From Kitagawia praeruptora (Eukaryota; Streptophyta; Magnoliopsida; Apiales; Apiaceae), in NCBI GenBank assembly GCA_037693485.1, contig CM075351.1, positions 97,978,001-98,042,000 on the forward strand: DNA of 64,000 bases, read 5' to 3'. Shown one piece after another: positions 54,129-64,000 of this stretch; position 1 is the first letter of the stretch; the number at the start of each line of letters is the position of its first letter. A model generated the notes under the pieces. That model was not told the origin of the DNA and did not search any database. It saw nothing but the letters and a program-made list of their open reading frames with translations. Made by a program: the position numbers and the translations under genes.

Positions 54129-56440
54129 ATCTGATTGGGTCCAGAATACTTAAAGAATTGGCCTTTGTCAGGCAAAACAACATTTTTAACGTTGACACCA
54201 ATTTCACCACTAACCAACAAACATTTAACCCTATAAACAGATTTGACAATCTTTTGTTTTATCTTGGGTATCCATGTTTCTTTAGCAGCAATGACATTTG
54301 TTTCATTGACTGGACATTTGACCTTGTAAGCAGCCTTACCAAAAGTCTGTTTAGGCTTTGATACAAATGTCTCTCTCCTATCTTGAGGAGGACTAGCAAT
54401 CTTTGATCTAACATTTTTATTTTTATTCATATGTTGTCGAGGAGCAGTCTTACCAGCACATGCTTGATTACCATTAAAGTAAGCAGACATTACATTAAAA
54501 GCACAAGACATACAATTGACAACACCACATGCTTTATGATAAATATCAATGATAGGCATGGTATGCATGTTAGACATGTTATTGTTCTTTTTCAACTTAT
54601 CACCACTTAACCCAGTTTTAGATGAACTGGTTGGATAAACAACCTTAACTGGTTTCTTAACAGATTTAACATTATCAAGGACTATGCCATTTGCACTGTC
54701 CTCATTACGCATCTCTTCTTGAATAATGATAGAAGTGAAGTTTGGAGGTTCTGCAATCGACTTCTTAAAGAGCGGATCTTCAACCTTCTTAAGCACATGT
54801 GGTATACCCCTCTCTTTAGCACTAACAAGGTTAGGGGTATTTATGCCTAACAATCCAACAGCTTCGTTATAACCAAACCCTATTCCTACAGTTCGTTCTA
54901 TAGCTTGTTTATTGAAATGCTCTTTAGAAAGTTTAACAGAATTAAAGCAAGCACTAACCTTGGTTTCAAGTTCAGCAATTTTAGAAAGTTGTTTAGTCAC
55001 TACTTCTAGAATGGATTTCTCTCTTCTATTAAGTCGTGCTATTTCCTCTTTTTGTTGATCTTGATTAACATGCACCTTTTTTAGTTCTAACACTTCATTT
55101 TCAAGTTCAGTGTTTAACAGATTTAATCTAGCAATGTGTTTTTGTGCATTAACCAAGGAACCACCTAACTGACGAACTAACTCAGAGTCAGTAAGTTTTA
55201 CCTGTGGTTTAGGATCAGTGAGCATGTCACCATTTGCCATTAGTGCAAGATTTCCAAATTCTTCATCTTCACTATCTGTGTCATCCCAGCTTTTACCAGC
55301 AGCCACATAGGCTTTTCCAGATTTCTTCTTTTCAGGAACATAATCTCTCTTCTGGGCTTGTTTGGGTTTCTGACACTCAGTGGCAAAGTGTCCAAGTTCA
55401 TTGCAATTATAACAACGAATTTTGCTTCTATCAACAGTTCCAGTTTTGTAGCCACCTCTGCTACTGGAGGATGAGGAACCTCCTCTCTGGAATCTGTTAT
55501 TAGACTTGAACTTGAACTTAGGATTTCTCCTGAATCTAAAGTTGCCAAACTGTCTAACCATGAGTGCCATGGATTCATCCTCCAACTGATCCAATTCTTC
55601 TAATGAGTAAAACTCACTTCCATCCTGAGTAGCTGGTGTCTGACCATGTTCCACTTCAGTCTGCTCCTTGTCTGAGCTGTAAGGTCGAACAACCTTAGCT
55701 TCCACTTCCTTAGGAGCCTCAACCACTAATGCTGTAGATGAACTTGCAACTCTACCTTTACCATGAATCTCTTTCTGTTGGACTTGTTCCAATTCATATG
55801 TTTTTAAAATACCGAAGAGTTTTTCAAGAGTAACTTTATTCAAGTCACGAGATTCTCTTATTGCTATTATCCTGTGTTCCAGGTGAGTCGGCATAGTCAG
55901 TAAGAACTTCAGATTAATCTCCTTCTGTGTATAGTTCTTGCCATGGATTTGCAAGTTGTTGATTATTTTATTATACCTTTCAAACACTTCTTGAATGCCT
56001 TCATTAGGGCCAGCTCTGAAGTGTTCATACTCAGAGGTTAAGATTTGAAGTCTGTTCTCCCTGACTTCATCGGTTCCTTCATTAATGGTTTCAATAGTTT
56101 CCCACATGTGTTTGGCAGTTTTACAATTCATCACATGGCTATACATCACAGCATCCAGGGAATCTATTAGAATGAGTCTGAGGTTTTTATCAAGCCCTGC
56201 ATCCTCCTTTTCATCAGGTGTATAGGTAGCAGGGTCCTTTTCATAAGATTTAGCAGGAATCACAATTTTACCCTCAGCTTCAACTTCATCTTCATAGACC
56301 ATAAGAGTTTTAGGTCCGGTTTTCAAAACAACCAAATATTTAACGTTTGTACATTCTAGAAACAACTCCATCTTATTCTTCCACATATCATAATTATCTT
56401 TGTCAAAGATAGGTATCTTAACAATGGCTTTAGAAGTCAT
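54107..56440 (-). CDS. gag: SIRE-2 gag (777 residues)
   Basis: Complete open frame. It begins MTSKAIVKIPIFDKDNYDMW, the usual copia gag opening (copia-type gag/UBN2 domain, about residues 10-230, with MWETIETINEGTDEV and FERYNKIINNL). A CCHC zinc knuckle follows at about residue 340 (CYNCNELGHFATEC, spacing C-X2-C-X4-H-X4-C). Then comes a coiled-coil part (LLNTELENEVLELKKVHVNQ) and a basic tail ending SGPNQIWVPKKV. Gag forms the virus-like particle and packages element RNA. The ATG is 98 bases inside the 5' LTR end. Pol follows in another frame; no classical slippery heptamer was found in the overlap, so how pol is expressed is unclear. Confidence 0.93.
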   Translation of the reverse strand: MTSKAIVKIPIFDKDNYDMWKNKMELFLECTNVKYLVVLKTGPKTLMVYEDEVEAEGKIVIPAKSYEKDPATYTPDEKEDAGLDKNLRLILIDSLDAVMYSHVMNCKTAKHMWETIETINEGTDEVRENRLQILTSEYEHFRAGPNEGIQEVFERYNKIINNLQIHGKNYTQKEINLKFLLTMPTHLEHRIIAIRESRDLNKVTLEKLFGILKTYELEQVQQKEIHGKGRVASSSTALVVEAPKEVEAKVVRPYSSDKEQTEVEHGQTPATQDGSEFYSLEELDQLEDESMALMVRQFGNFRFRRNPKFKFKSNNRFQRGGSSSSSSRGGYKTGTVDRSKIRCYNCNELGHFATECQKPKQAQKRDYVPEKKKSGKAYVAAGKSWDDTDSEDEEFGNLALMANGDMLTDPKPQVKLTDSELVRQLGGSLVNAQKHIARLNLLNTELENEVLELKKVHVNQDQQKEEIARLNRREKSILEVVTKQLSKIAELETKVSACFNSVKLSKEHFNKQAIERTVGIGFGYNEAVGLLGINTPNLVSAKERGIPHVLKKVEDPLFKKSIAEPPNFTSIIIQEEMRNEDSANGIVLDNVKSVKKPVKVVYPTSSSKTGLSGDKLKKNNNMSNMHTMPIIDIYHKACGVVNCMSCAFNVMSAYFNGNQACAGKTAPRQHMNKNKNVRSKIASPPQDRRETFVSKPKQTFGKAAYKVKCPVNETNVIAAKETWIPKIKQKIVKSVYRVKCLLVSGEIGVNVKNVVLPDKGQFFKYSGPNQIWVPKKV

Positions 56441-56514
56441 GATGAATTTTTAAGAGAGTTAAAAATTCGAGCTTGATTTTTAATTGAATAAGAATAGGAT
56501 CTTGATTTGTATAT

Positions 56515-56538
56515 CAATCAAACGGCTCGGATACCAAT
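56515..56538 (-). other. SIRE-2 primer-binding site
   Basis: Directly inside the 5' LTR the element strand reads ATTGGTATCCGAGCCGTTTG. TGGTATC.GAGC pairs with the 3' end of initiator methionine tRNA, as in most plant copia elements. Confidence 0.85.
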
Positions 56539-58017
56539 TGTTAGGTCCGTTAAGATTGTAGAAGGGGGGGTTGAATACAATCTTTATCTTTTTATCGAAA
56601 TTTGTCTGTTAAATAAAATTTAGTTTAGACAAATTTGAGCGGAATTAATTGAAACAAAATTCAAGTTAAATATAACGATATATTAAACTTGATGGTTGTT
56701 ACAAAATCAGTACAGAGTATTATCACGTTAATAAAAACTAATTAGAAAATTCGACATGAACTTTTCTAATTTAGTTAATAAAAATCGAGATAAGAACTAG
56801 GAAACTTAATTCGCTAGTAATACAAGAGTCACAAATAATTAAGTTCTATTGGATCAAATATTACAAATGAGTTGAACTTGATTTTCTGTGAATTAATTGA
56901 TATGGTCAGTGGCTTTAAAGATGAGAGAGATGTAATGTTTTGCTGCTACTGTCTTTAAAACTTTGTCTCGTACTTCTTGAGTGAACTGCCTTATGTCTCT
57001 TTTATGGAGATGATGTTCAAAATATCTTCTGTCTATTTTTAACACTTAAACAGACTATCCACAGATTGTCTAATGGCTTGCAGACTATCCAGGGGACAAA
57101 TAGACTACCGGTGTGACTATCTGACTTGTTGCAGACTACCGGTGTGACTATCCTTTCTCTTGCAGACTACCGGTGTGACTATCCATTCTCTTGCAGACTA
57201 CCGGTGTGACTATCTGTCTTGGCAGACTACCCAATTCTTTCTCCAGACTATCAGAATGACTATCCTGATAGTCTTTAATACATGATTTTTCTGGCAGACT
57301 ACCATGCAGACTTCCTGGTAGACAATTCCTTAGCAGACTATTAAACTGGACAGAGTATGCTGAGCAGACTATCTCCTAGACTATCTTATATAGTCTTTTA
57401 ATAATAAAACCATAGTCTAAAAACACTTCTAATAGTCTTTTAGCAATCTATATTAATTCTAAATTAATTAATTCAATAATTAACTTAATAAATAAATTAA
57501 TTCTTGAAGAATTAATTTATTAATTAAGTTAACTAAATACTTTAAATTAATTAATAGAGAATTAACATAATTCATTTGATAGTCTAACCTTCACTTTTAA
57601 ACCACTGAAATAAATAAAGAACCTCCACTGAATATTTGTTGACGCTCGATGCACGGTCTGGTTCATGAACGACTAACTTCAACTTCTGTTCTTCATTTTG
57701 ACTTTAAGCTGTGGTCAATTTCTTCTCTCAACTTTCTTTAAATATTCTGTACTGATACTGTCTCTTGTCACTTGTAGAAATCTCTGTCCTTTAGAATTAA
57801 ATCCATGACTTTGAATACCACACCGAGGCTTGATCAGTAGACTGAACTTCTTCCAGTGTAAAATATCAAAACTATAGATTGACTTGTAGATTTGTTTCTT
57901 CTGATAGATAGCATCTTCTGAGATTCCTGTGACAGTTAATGTTATTTACTTATTACAATCTACTTTAAGTTGAGTTGGATCCTCGAACTACAAATAGGCT
58001 GAGTCATATGCCTTTCA
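56539..58017 (-). repeat. SIRE-2 5' LTR (1479 bp)
   Basis: Same ends and length as the 3' LTR, including the 31-bp array at about 57102-57243. It should hold the element promoter, but AT-rich text offers several TATA candidates and I could not choose one. Confidence 0.95.
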
Positions 58018-58022
58018 ACGAG
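58018..58022. repeat. SIRE-2 target-site duplication, right copy
   Basis: ACGAG, matching 44031-44035. Confidence 0.92.
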
Positions 58023-60283
58023 ACATCAGGACGAGTACATATCATTGCATACATTATAGAACCAATTGCCAAAGCATATGGTACTTTACTCATATAGTCC
58101 TTATCATCTGATGATATAGGACAGTTTTCCTTTAAGATCGCTATCCCATTAGATACTGGGACATAGCCCCTCTTTGCCTCTTGCATCCCAAAAATGCAAC
58201 ACCTTGTCCATGTATGTACTCTGACTTAAAGCGATTAATCTTTTAGATCTATCCCTATAGATCCTGACCCCTACGATATAGGTAGCATCGCCTAAGTCTA
58301 TCACCGAGAAACTTTTTCCCAACCAAGTCTTCACATCCTATAAAGAAGGAATGTCATTCCCTATTAGTAATATGTCATCTACATATAATACTAGGAATGC
58401 CACATGGTTCCCACTAACCTTTATATAAACACACGGCTCATCCTCATTTTGTATGAAGTCAAATTATTTGACTGTTTCATCAAAATGGATGCTCCATCTC
58501 CTAGAGGCCTACCTTAATCCATAAATGGATCGCCGCAACTTACAAACCATTCTAGCAAACCTTGAATCGACAAAACCCTCAGGTTGTGTCATGTACACAT
58601 CCTTTTCTAAGCTCCTATTTAAGAAAGCGGTCTTGACATCCATTTGCCAGATCTCATAGTCATAATAAGCTGTTATCGCAAGCAAAATCCTGATGGATTT
58701 GACCATAACTACTGGTGAGAAAGTTTCATCATAGTCAATACCATGAATTTGTTTGAAACCTTTCGTCACTAGTCTTGTTTTGTAGGTCTGTAAATTTTCA
58801 TCCATGTCAATTTTCTTCTTGAAAATCCAATTGCACTCTATGGGTTTTACCCCATTAGGTGGTTCAACCAAAGTCTATACTTGGTTTTCATACATGGAAT
58901 CCATCTCAGATTTCATGGCCTCCAGCCATCTCTCAGAATCTGGACTATTCATAGCATCCTTTTAGGTGAGATGCTCATCGTCATCTATAAGCATCACATC
59001 GCCACTTTGAGTCAGGAGAAATTCATAATATCTATCTGGCTCATGGCGAATCCTACTAGATCTACAAACGACCTGTGTTTCTTGAGCAGCATTGTTCTCA
59101 ACATCTTGAGTCTCATTCTGCTCATGTTCCAACTCTGGTTCAACATTATTTTGTAGTTCTCGATCCTCATCGAGATCTATTGTCCTCTAACTATTTTTCT
59201 TAGAAAGCGGTTCTTTCTCTAGAAACACAGCCGTTCGAGCAACAAACACTTTGTTCTCAGAAGGTTTATAGAAATAATACCCTTTAGTTTCTAATGGGTA
59301 TCCTACAAAATTACATTTATCTAATTTTGATCCTAGCTTATGAGAGACCAAACGTTTCACAAACGCTTCACATCCCCAAATTTTCGTAAATAACACGCTA
59401 TTACGTTTATCAGTCCATATCACATATGATGTCTTTTGAACCATTTTTGAAGGAACTCGATTTAGTGTTTGTGTAGCCTTTTCTAGGGCATAACCCCAGA
59501 AATTGATTGGAAGATCCGCATGACTCATCATCGACCGTACCATGTCCAACAAGGTACGATTTCTCCTTTCAGACACCCCATTCCATTGTGGTGTTCCAGG
59601 AGGAGTGAGTTGTGATACGATACCACACTCTTTTATGAAATTCTTAAATTTCATGCTTAGGTATTCACCCTCATGATCAGATCATGGAGTTTTATACTAT
59701 CGCCTATCTGCTTTTCTACTTCAACCTTATACTCTTTTGAATTTTCAAATGATTCAGATTTGTTCTTCAAAAGATACACATATCCGTATCTACTAAAATC
59801 ATCAGTAAAGGTTATGAAATAATAAAAGCCACCCCTTGCCATCGTACGCATTGGACCACATACATCACTATGTACCAGTTCCAATCGCTTGGTGGCCCTC
59901 TCACCTTGTCCGGTAAAAGGAGCTTTAGTCATTTTGCCAATGAGACACGGTTCGCATACTTCGTATGATTCAAAATCAAACTTATCCAAGTATCCATCCC
60001 TATGTAATTTGGAAATGCGAAGATTCTCATTCATATGGCCTAAACGACAATGCTAGAGGTATGTTTGATTGGAGTCATTTGTCTTAAGACGTTTATTACT
60101 TATATTATAGACAGGAGTATCAAGATCAAGAACATATAAACCATTAAATAGACGTGCAACCCCATAGGTAACATTATTCAATGAAAACGAACAACCATTG
60201 TTCTGAATCAAAAACGAAAAACCAATCTTGTCCAAACAAGAAATAGAAATAATGTTTCTACAAATCGCAGGCACGTAAAACAA
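58023..60283 (-). pseudogene. Outer copia pol, protease end to RT, multiply broken
   Basis: Minus-strand pieces in changing frames. 60283-60053: end of the protease region (YVPAICRNIISISCLD). 60034-59657: integrase zinc region (LIGKMTKAPFTGQG) and the core opening LVHSDVCGPMRTMARGG, then a stop. 59654-59187: PPGTPQWNGVSERRNRT with the integrase Glu. 58871-58509: RT with 'TRLVTKGFKQIHGIDYDE', QMDVKTAFLNR (Asp kept, usual Gly lost) and IYGLR-stop. About 58410-58370: LYVDDILLIGN. 58334-58018: WLGKSFSVIDLGDATYIVG to ICTRPDVS, where SIRE-2 inserted. At least six stops or frameshifts. The arrangement is that of copia families with LDTG-type protease and HLLREI RNase H ends. Confidence 0.85.
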
Positions 60284-60961
60284 TTCTCAAGTTCTAAAAT
60301 AAGCCCGATGGGCAACGATAAATAATAAGTCCCTACAGCTAAGGTAGCAACATTTGCTCCATTGCCAACATGTAGGTCGACTTCTTCTTTCGCTAAAGTT
60401 CTACTCCTTCGAAGTTCTTGCACATTTATACAAATGTGGGAACCACATCTAGTATCTAATACCCATGAAGTAGAAGTATACAAATTGAATTCTATAACAT
60501 AAATACCTGAATCAGAAATCTGAACAACATTCAGTTTCTTTAGATCCTCCAAATAATTTTGACAGTTTCTCTTCCTTTCACCCTGTTTACATGCATACAA
60601 GGCCGTGCTTGTACAAAATCTCTCTTGACGAGCTTGTCCTTCAAACATACGTTTAAGGTGCTCGATCATGATATAAGAATCAAAATTCTCATGCTGTTTC
60701 TGCAGCTCAGGACTCATAGTCGCAAGTATCAAACAGGTGACATCGGTGTCATCATCCAAATGCTTCTGATAAGCATTTCGTTGATCCTCCGTTGCACCTT
60801 CAGAGAGAGGTCCAGGGCGTGGAATATATATGACATAGAGCTTTCGCTCTTGCCTGAGGACAATCCTCAAATTCCTTTGCTAATCTAGGAAGTTAGTTCC
60901 TGTCAACTTGTCCTTCTCAAGGACTGATCGTACAGAGAAGTTTATTTGAGTTGTTTGCCAT
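60208..60961 (-). pseudogene. Outer copia gag-protease start with internal deletion
   Basis: The ATG near 60961 opens MANNSNKLL, then one frameshift leads to SVRSVLEKDKLTGTNFLD, a TAG where Trp is usual (FLDWQRNL in relatives), and RNLRIVLRQERKLYVIYIP. Gag continues to 'TALYACKQGE', then jumps to RKRNCQNYLEDLKK. The second half of gag and most of the CCHC knuckle are deleted, leaving only the knuckle's last Cys context. The protease motif follows at once, TSWVLDTRCGSHIC, where DTG has become DTR, an expected loss of activity. Confidence 0.8.
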
Positions 60962-62832
60962 TTGAATATCCATTATGTTAAAATGCATAAAATAATTATT
61001 ATGCGGTATTATTAAGTTATGTTCAAGTGATTATTCATATATATTAAAAATATATACCTCCCACTATTTTTATCAAATTAATAGCCCTTACTATAAATTC
61101 GGAAAGTATATCCCATAAATCTTTCTAGTGAGCCAAGATCCATATTTTGTCATGTCCTAAGTCAACCACTGGTAGTCCTTAAAACATGATTATTTAGGTA
61201 GACAACATTTGTCAATTATATCATATATAACTCTTGGATAGTTTGGTAGAACAACATTTGTTCACATAACAACATTTGTTCCTATTTATCCAATAAATCT
61301 TACCAAACTCTATGCTTCTAAGTTCATAATAGTTGAATATAACCGTTTATTTTCACCTTATTATGACGACTTAGTTAAGTTAGACCCAATGATACAACGG
61401 CCGAATATAACCGTTTATATTCGTCGCATCTCACCATGATAGACAGGAGTCCCCTGCCACTGACAGCCCTTCCCCTTATCGATCTAGGATTCGATGAGTG
61501 TTCATTCATTGGAAAGCATCCGATTAAAACTTAAAATTTTGTTAAGGGGTTTAGAAAATTTATAACGATCATGATCACATCATAAAGAGATCCTCAATTT
61601 TCCTTGAACCAAATATTTCAAATTGACATCTTAAATTGTTCATTTCCCAGGTAGATGGAGGATCCCAATGATCATACTTAATACCCATTAACCTTACGAA
61701 TACGCATATCCGCTTTTGTCAGAAAATCCCAATTTTAGATATCAAAAATCCATATTTAATTCCGTGTTTTAAAAATCCATATTTCATAAACACAAGAATC
61801 TCATGATCGTTTGTTAATTTTAAAATCTTGAATCGTTACAGATTTTATCTTGTTTAGCAGGCATGGCATGGGTGTCGTATCTAATACATACATGATTAAT
61901 GTAATTAAACATGCATCTTTATCTCTACACATACATTGTATCGCATACATTCATATATATGTAAAGTGTATAAATTAAACGTGTTTGGTTATGGCCCATC
62001 CGATGTGATCTTTTCAAGCTAATGAAAAGATCAAGGTCAATCTATGGTGGTTAACAAAATACAATTTAAATACATGTCTTCTCCATTGCATCTTCATGGG
62101 GAATCGCCTCCTTGCTTCCTTGTTCTTCTTGTCTTCTTTAAAGGTTACAATGAATACTTGAAAAACATGCTACACTAATAAACTTACAAGATGAACTCGA
62201 GTTACATTCGAGATTTATTAATTACAAGGAACAACGACATGCAAGTCGTATTTAGAAACCAAACCATAAAATCAAAACCACTATCCTATTGGTCTTAGGG
62301 CCATAACCAATCACCATGCTCATATAACAATTAAGAACATGTAACCATATCATATTTCAGATGATCCAATCAAAGAAATCATATAACGCAAAAAATCAGA
62401 AAATCAGAATCAAATTCTGATAATAATAAATCACCGTTTTCAGGCATTAAACGGCGTCAACCGCCTTACAGACGAGTCGATGATAGCTATGCTATCAGTT
62501 TTGTTCAGACGCTCGTTTCCAGTCAGAAAACACATATCATTTCCGTAAATCGGACACTGGACACAAATTTCACCAAATCTGCGCAGCGTATACAAAAATC
62601 GTATCGTATACAATCCCCATATCAAGAACAAACATAAATCATATATATATCAATATATATACAGATTATATAATCATCATATGATCATCTCAATCATAAT
62701 CAACATACAGTTTATACATATATATCAAAATCAACGCATCATACATGACAATCATCAAACATGCTCGTATATATATCAAAACTGTAACATATAACCGAAT
62801 TAAAACGTTTTTGCAAGTAGCTCTGATGCCAT
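60962..62832 (-). other. Leader of the outer copia with primer site
   Basis: About 1.9 kb between the 5' LTR and gag, AT-rich and without a coding frame. At the LTR edge (about 62818-62832) the element strand reads ATGGCATCAGAGCTACTTGC, a primer site like TGGTATCAGAGC with one change, for initiator methionine tRNA. The rest holds nothing I recognise. Confidence 0.7.
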
Positions 62833-64000
62833 TGAAGGGTTTCGAGCATCAAACGCAGCGGAAAAATTAAAACAAAATCAATAATTATCGAAACCCTACC
62901 GCAGGATCCATGCAAAAACATGATATTTAATTCGGAGATTGATGATTTACCTTAAAGAAGCTTTAATAACGGATGAACATCAGAGATCCTAGCTACTTGA
63001 ATCACCACGCATCCCGCTCTCATGATCTACGCTCTACCGGTATCCACACGAATGCTTGATCTTCGAAAGAGCGATGTACTAGCATCCGGAAACTGATTTC
63101 TCTCCATCTCCATCTTCTCTCTCAAACGGCTAGGGTTTTCTCTAAAAAGTCTAACCCTAATTTGAGACTTTAAGATGTTTATATAGAGAGATAAATCAGT
63201 ATTCCATGGCCCAATCATATTGGCCTTTTACTCAAATTCGGATTCTTAATTAAATAATTAATTAAGTCACACTTAATTAATATTCTAATATAATTCGAAT
63301 TCTAATAATTATTAAATTCGAATATCTATTTAATTAATTAATTAAGTCTAACTTAATTAATATCATAAATAAATTCAAATTAATATTTAATTTAAATTCA
63401 TAATTTAAATCAATTCTCCTTCAAGCATTCTAAGTGTGTGACCCTGTAGGTTATCATTACGTTGGCAATAATTTTATTATTCAATATAAAATTATAAACA
63501 ATGAGCGGCATCTAGTAATACATCACTGCTACCCAAGTAATAATAATAAATCGGTGATTCGATTAAACCTTTCGCGACTAATGTTCCTATGTAATATAAT
63601 CTCTTTAACCAAATATTATAGATTAAACTAGAGGCATGTTGTTAGTCATCCTCTTCAACATTTAATCCGGGTTTCCTTGATCAATGAGTAGACTATCAAA
63701 AACAAATCAATATTTGAGCATGGTCATGCATTTCATAGTCTCACTCAATCAAGAGGCCAATAATATCTCTCCTAATTATAGGAGGGTTAAATCCTTTATC
63801 TATCATTCAGATTTCTCATACGACTCATAATATACCCGATGTTCACTTTTATCATCGCCCGGTCAAAGGTAACTTTTAATGTAGTCAAAGTATATTAATC
63901 CTCATATAGAAATATAATGATCTCAAGTCAGAGGATCATTACACCATTATCACTATGAGACTTTCTTATGATTTTATTAAACATGAAGAATCTCACTGTG
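62833..64000 (-). repeat. 5' LTR of the outer copia, cut by the window end
   Basis: 1168 bp of the LTR, about three quarters of its length, aligned end to end with 41847-43010. About 20 substitutions and two small indels separate the copies. The end of the LTR and the second target copy (expected GTCCA) lie outside the window. Confidence 0.92.

Larger units (their letters stand above)
44036..58017 (-). mobile_element. SIRE-2: complete SIRE/Maximus-type copia, 13,982 bp
   Basis: Both LTRs are 1479 bp, with a 5-bp target duplication, a primer site, gag, pol, a long spacer, a third ORF and a purine tract. I count 8 substitutions and no indel between the LTRs (about 0.54%), so insertion was recent. 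If the commonly used rice rate of 1.3e-8 per site per year applied, that would be about 0.2 million years; the rate for this plant is unknown. gag is open, but pol and ORF3 each have two stops. Confidence 0.95.
41847..64000 (-). mobile_element. Outer Ty1/copia element (runs past the window), host of SIRE-2
   Basis: A minus-strand copia element: 3' LTR 41847-43397, purine tract, pol remnant, then SIRE-2 inserted at 44036-58017, then the rest of pol and gag to 60961, a 1.9-kb leader, a primer site and a 5' LTR from 62833 past the window end. Without the insert it is at least 8.2 kb. Over about 1.15 kb the two LTRs differ at about 20 bases plus two indels, roughly 1.7%. Coding decay is heavy. 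Confidence 0.9.

Noticed and set aside
52083..55503. Plus-strand open frames across SIRE-2 (for example 52083-52520, 55234-55503)
   Set aside because: They are antisense shadows of the gag and pol frames and carry no motifs of their own.

Overview
The window looks like a repeat-dense stretch of a eudicot plant nuclear genome. The pointers are Ty1/copia elements of the Maximus/SIRE type, a Ty3/gypsy element with very long LTRs, an L1-type LINE with a plant RNase H tail, Stowaway-like MITEs, a CACTA element, Helitron 3' ends, a plant-type B3 (REM-like) locus and a DUF223/RPA70-like gene. I cannot fix the species; an umbellifer or other asterid would be my guess, and it is only a guess. No rRNA, functional tRNA, CRISPR array or bacterial-style operon was seen.

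Layout. 1-9536 (+): the 3' part of a heavily decayed Ty3/gypsy element, ending in a putative 5.1-kb LTR (4461-9536). 9537-18270 (+): an old, dead SIRE-type copia (SIRE-1). It has about 100 bases of LTR, a gag tail, a pol with one frameshift, a lost RT aspartate and a deletion in RNase H, a long spacer with three tandem hairpin units, and a downstream ORF split by an 879-bp CACTA element. 18262-31000: the most gene-like zone. It holds a multi-B3 pseudogene (minus) broken by a 187-bp tandem duplication and a 2004-bp solo LTR; an unrecognised gene in pieces at 25.2 kb; a small coiled-coil pseudogene (minus) at 26.5-27.1 kb; an apparently intact six-exon RPA70-like OB-fold gene (plus, 28215-29444); and a partial second B3 copy (minus). 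31.1-37.8 kb: AT-rich DNA with an LTR-like block, two Helitron 3' ends, a tRNA-derived SINE head and a Stowaway-like MITE. 37822-41458: a LINE with an inverted 5' end and a 15-bp target duplication.

41847 to the end of the window: an older copia element on the minus strand, with LTRs at 41847-43397 and from 62833 past the window edge. Its RT/RNase H region is interrupted at a 5-bp ACGAG duplication by a complete, young SIRE-type element (SIRE-2, 44036-58017, minus). SIRE-2 has two 1479-bp LTRs that differ at about 8 positions, an intact gag, a pol frame with two stop codons, and a roughly 1200-codon downstream ORF with two stop codons. The outer LTRs differ at about 20 positions over about 1.15 kb, so LTR divergence agrees with the nesting order.

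The elements share no pathway; they record successive insertions. The only candidate working host gene with a continuous, spliceable reading frame is the RPA-like gene. SIRE-2 has intact LTRs, primer site and gag, so it could still be transcribed and packaged if RT and integrase were supplied in trans.
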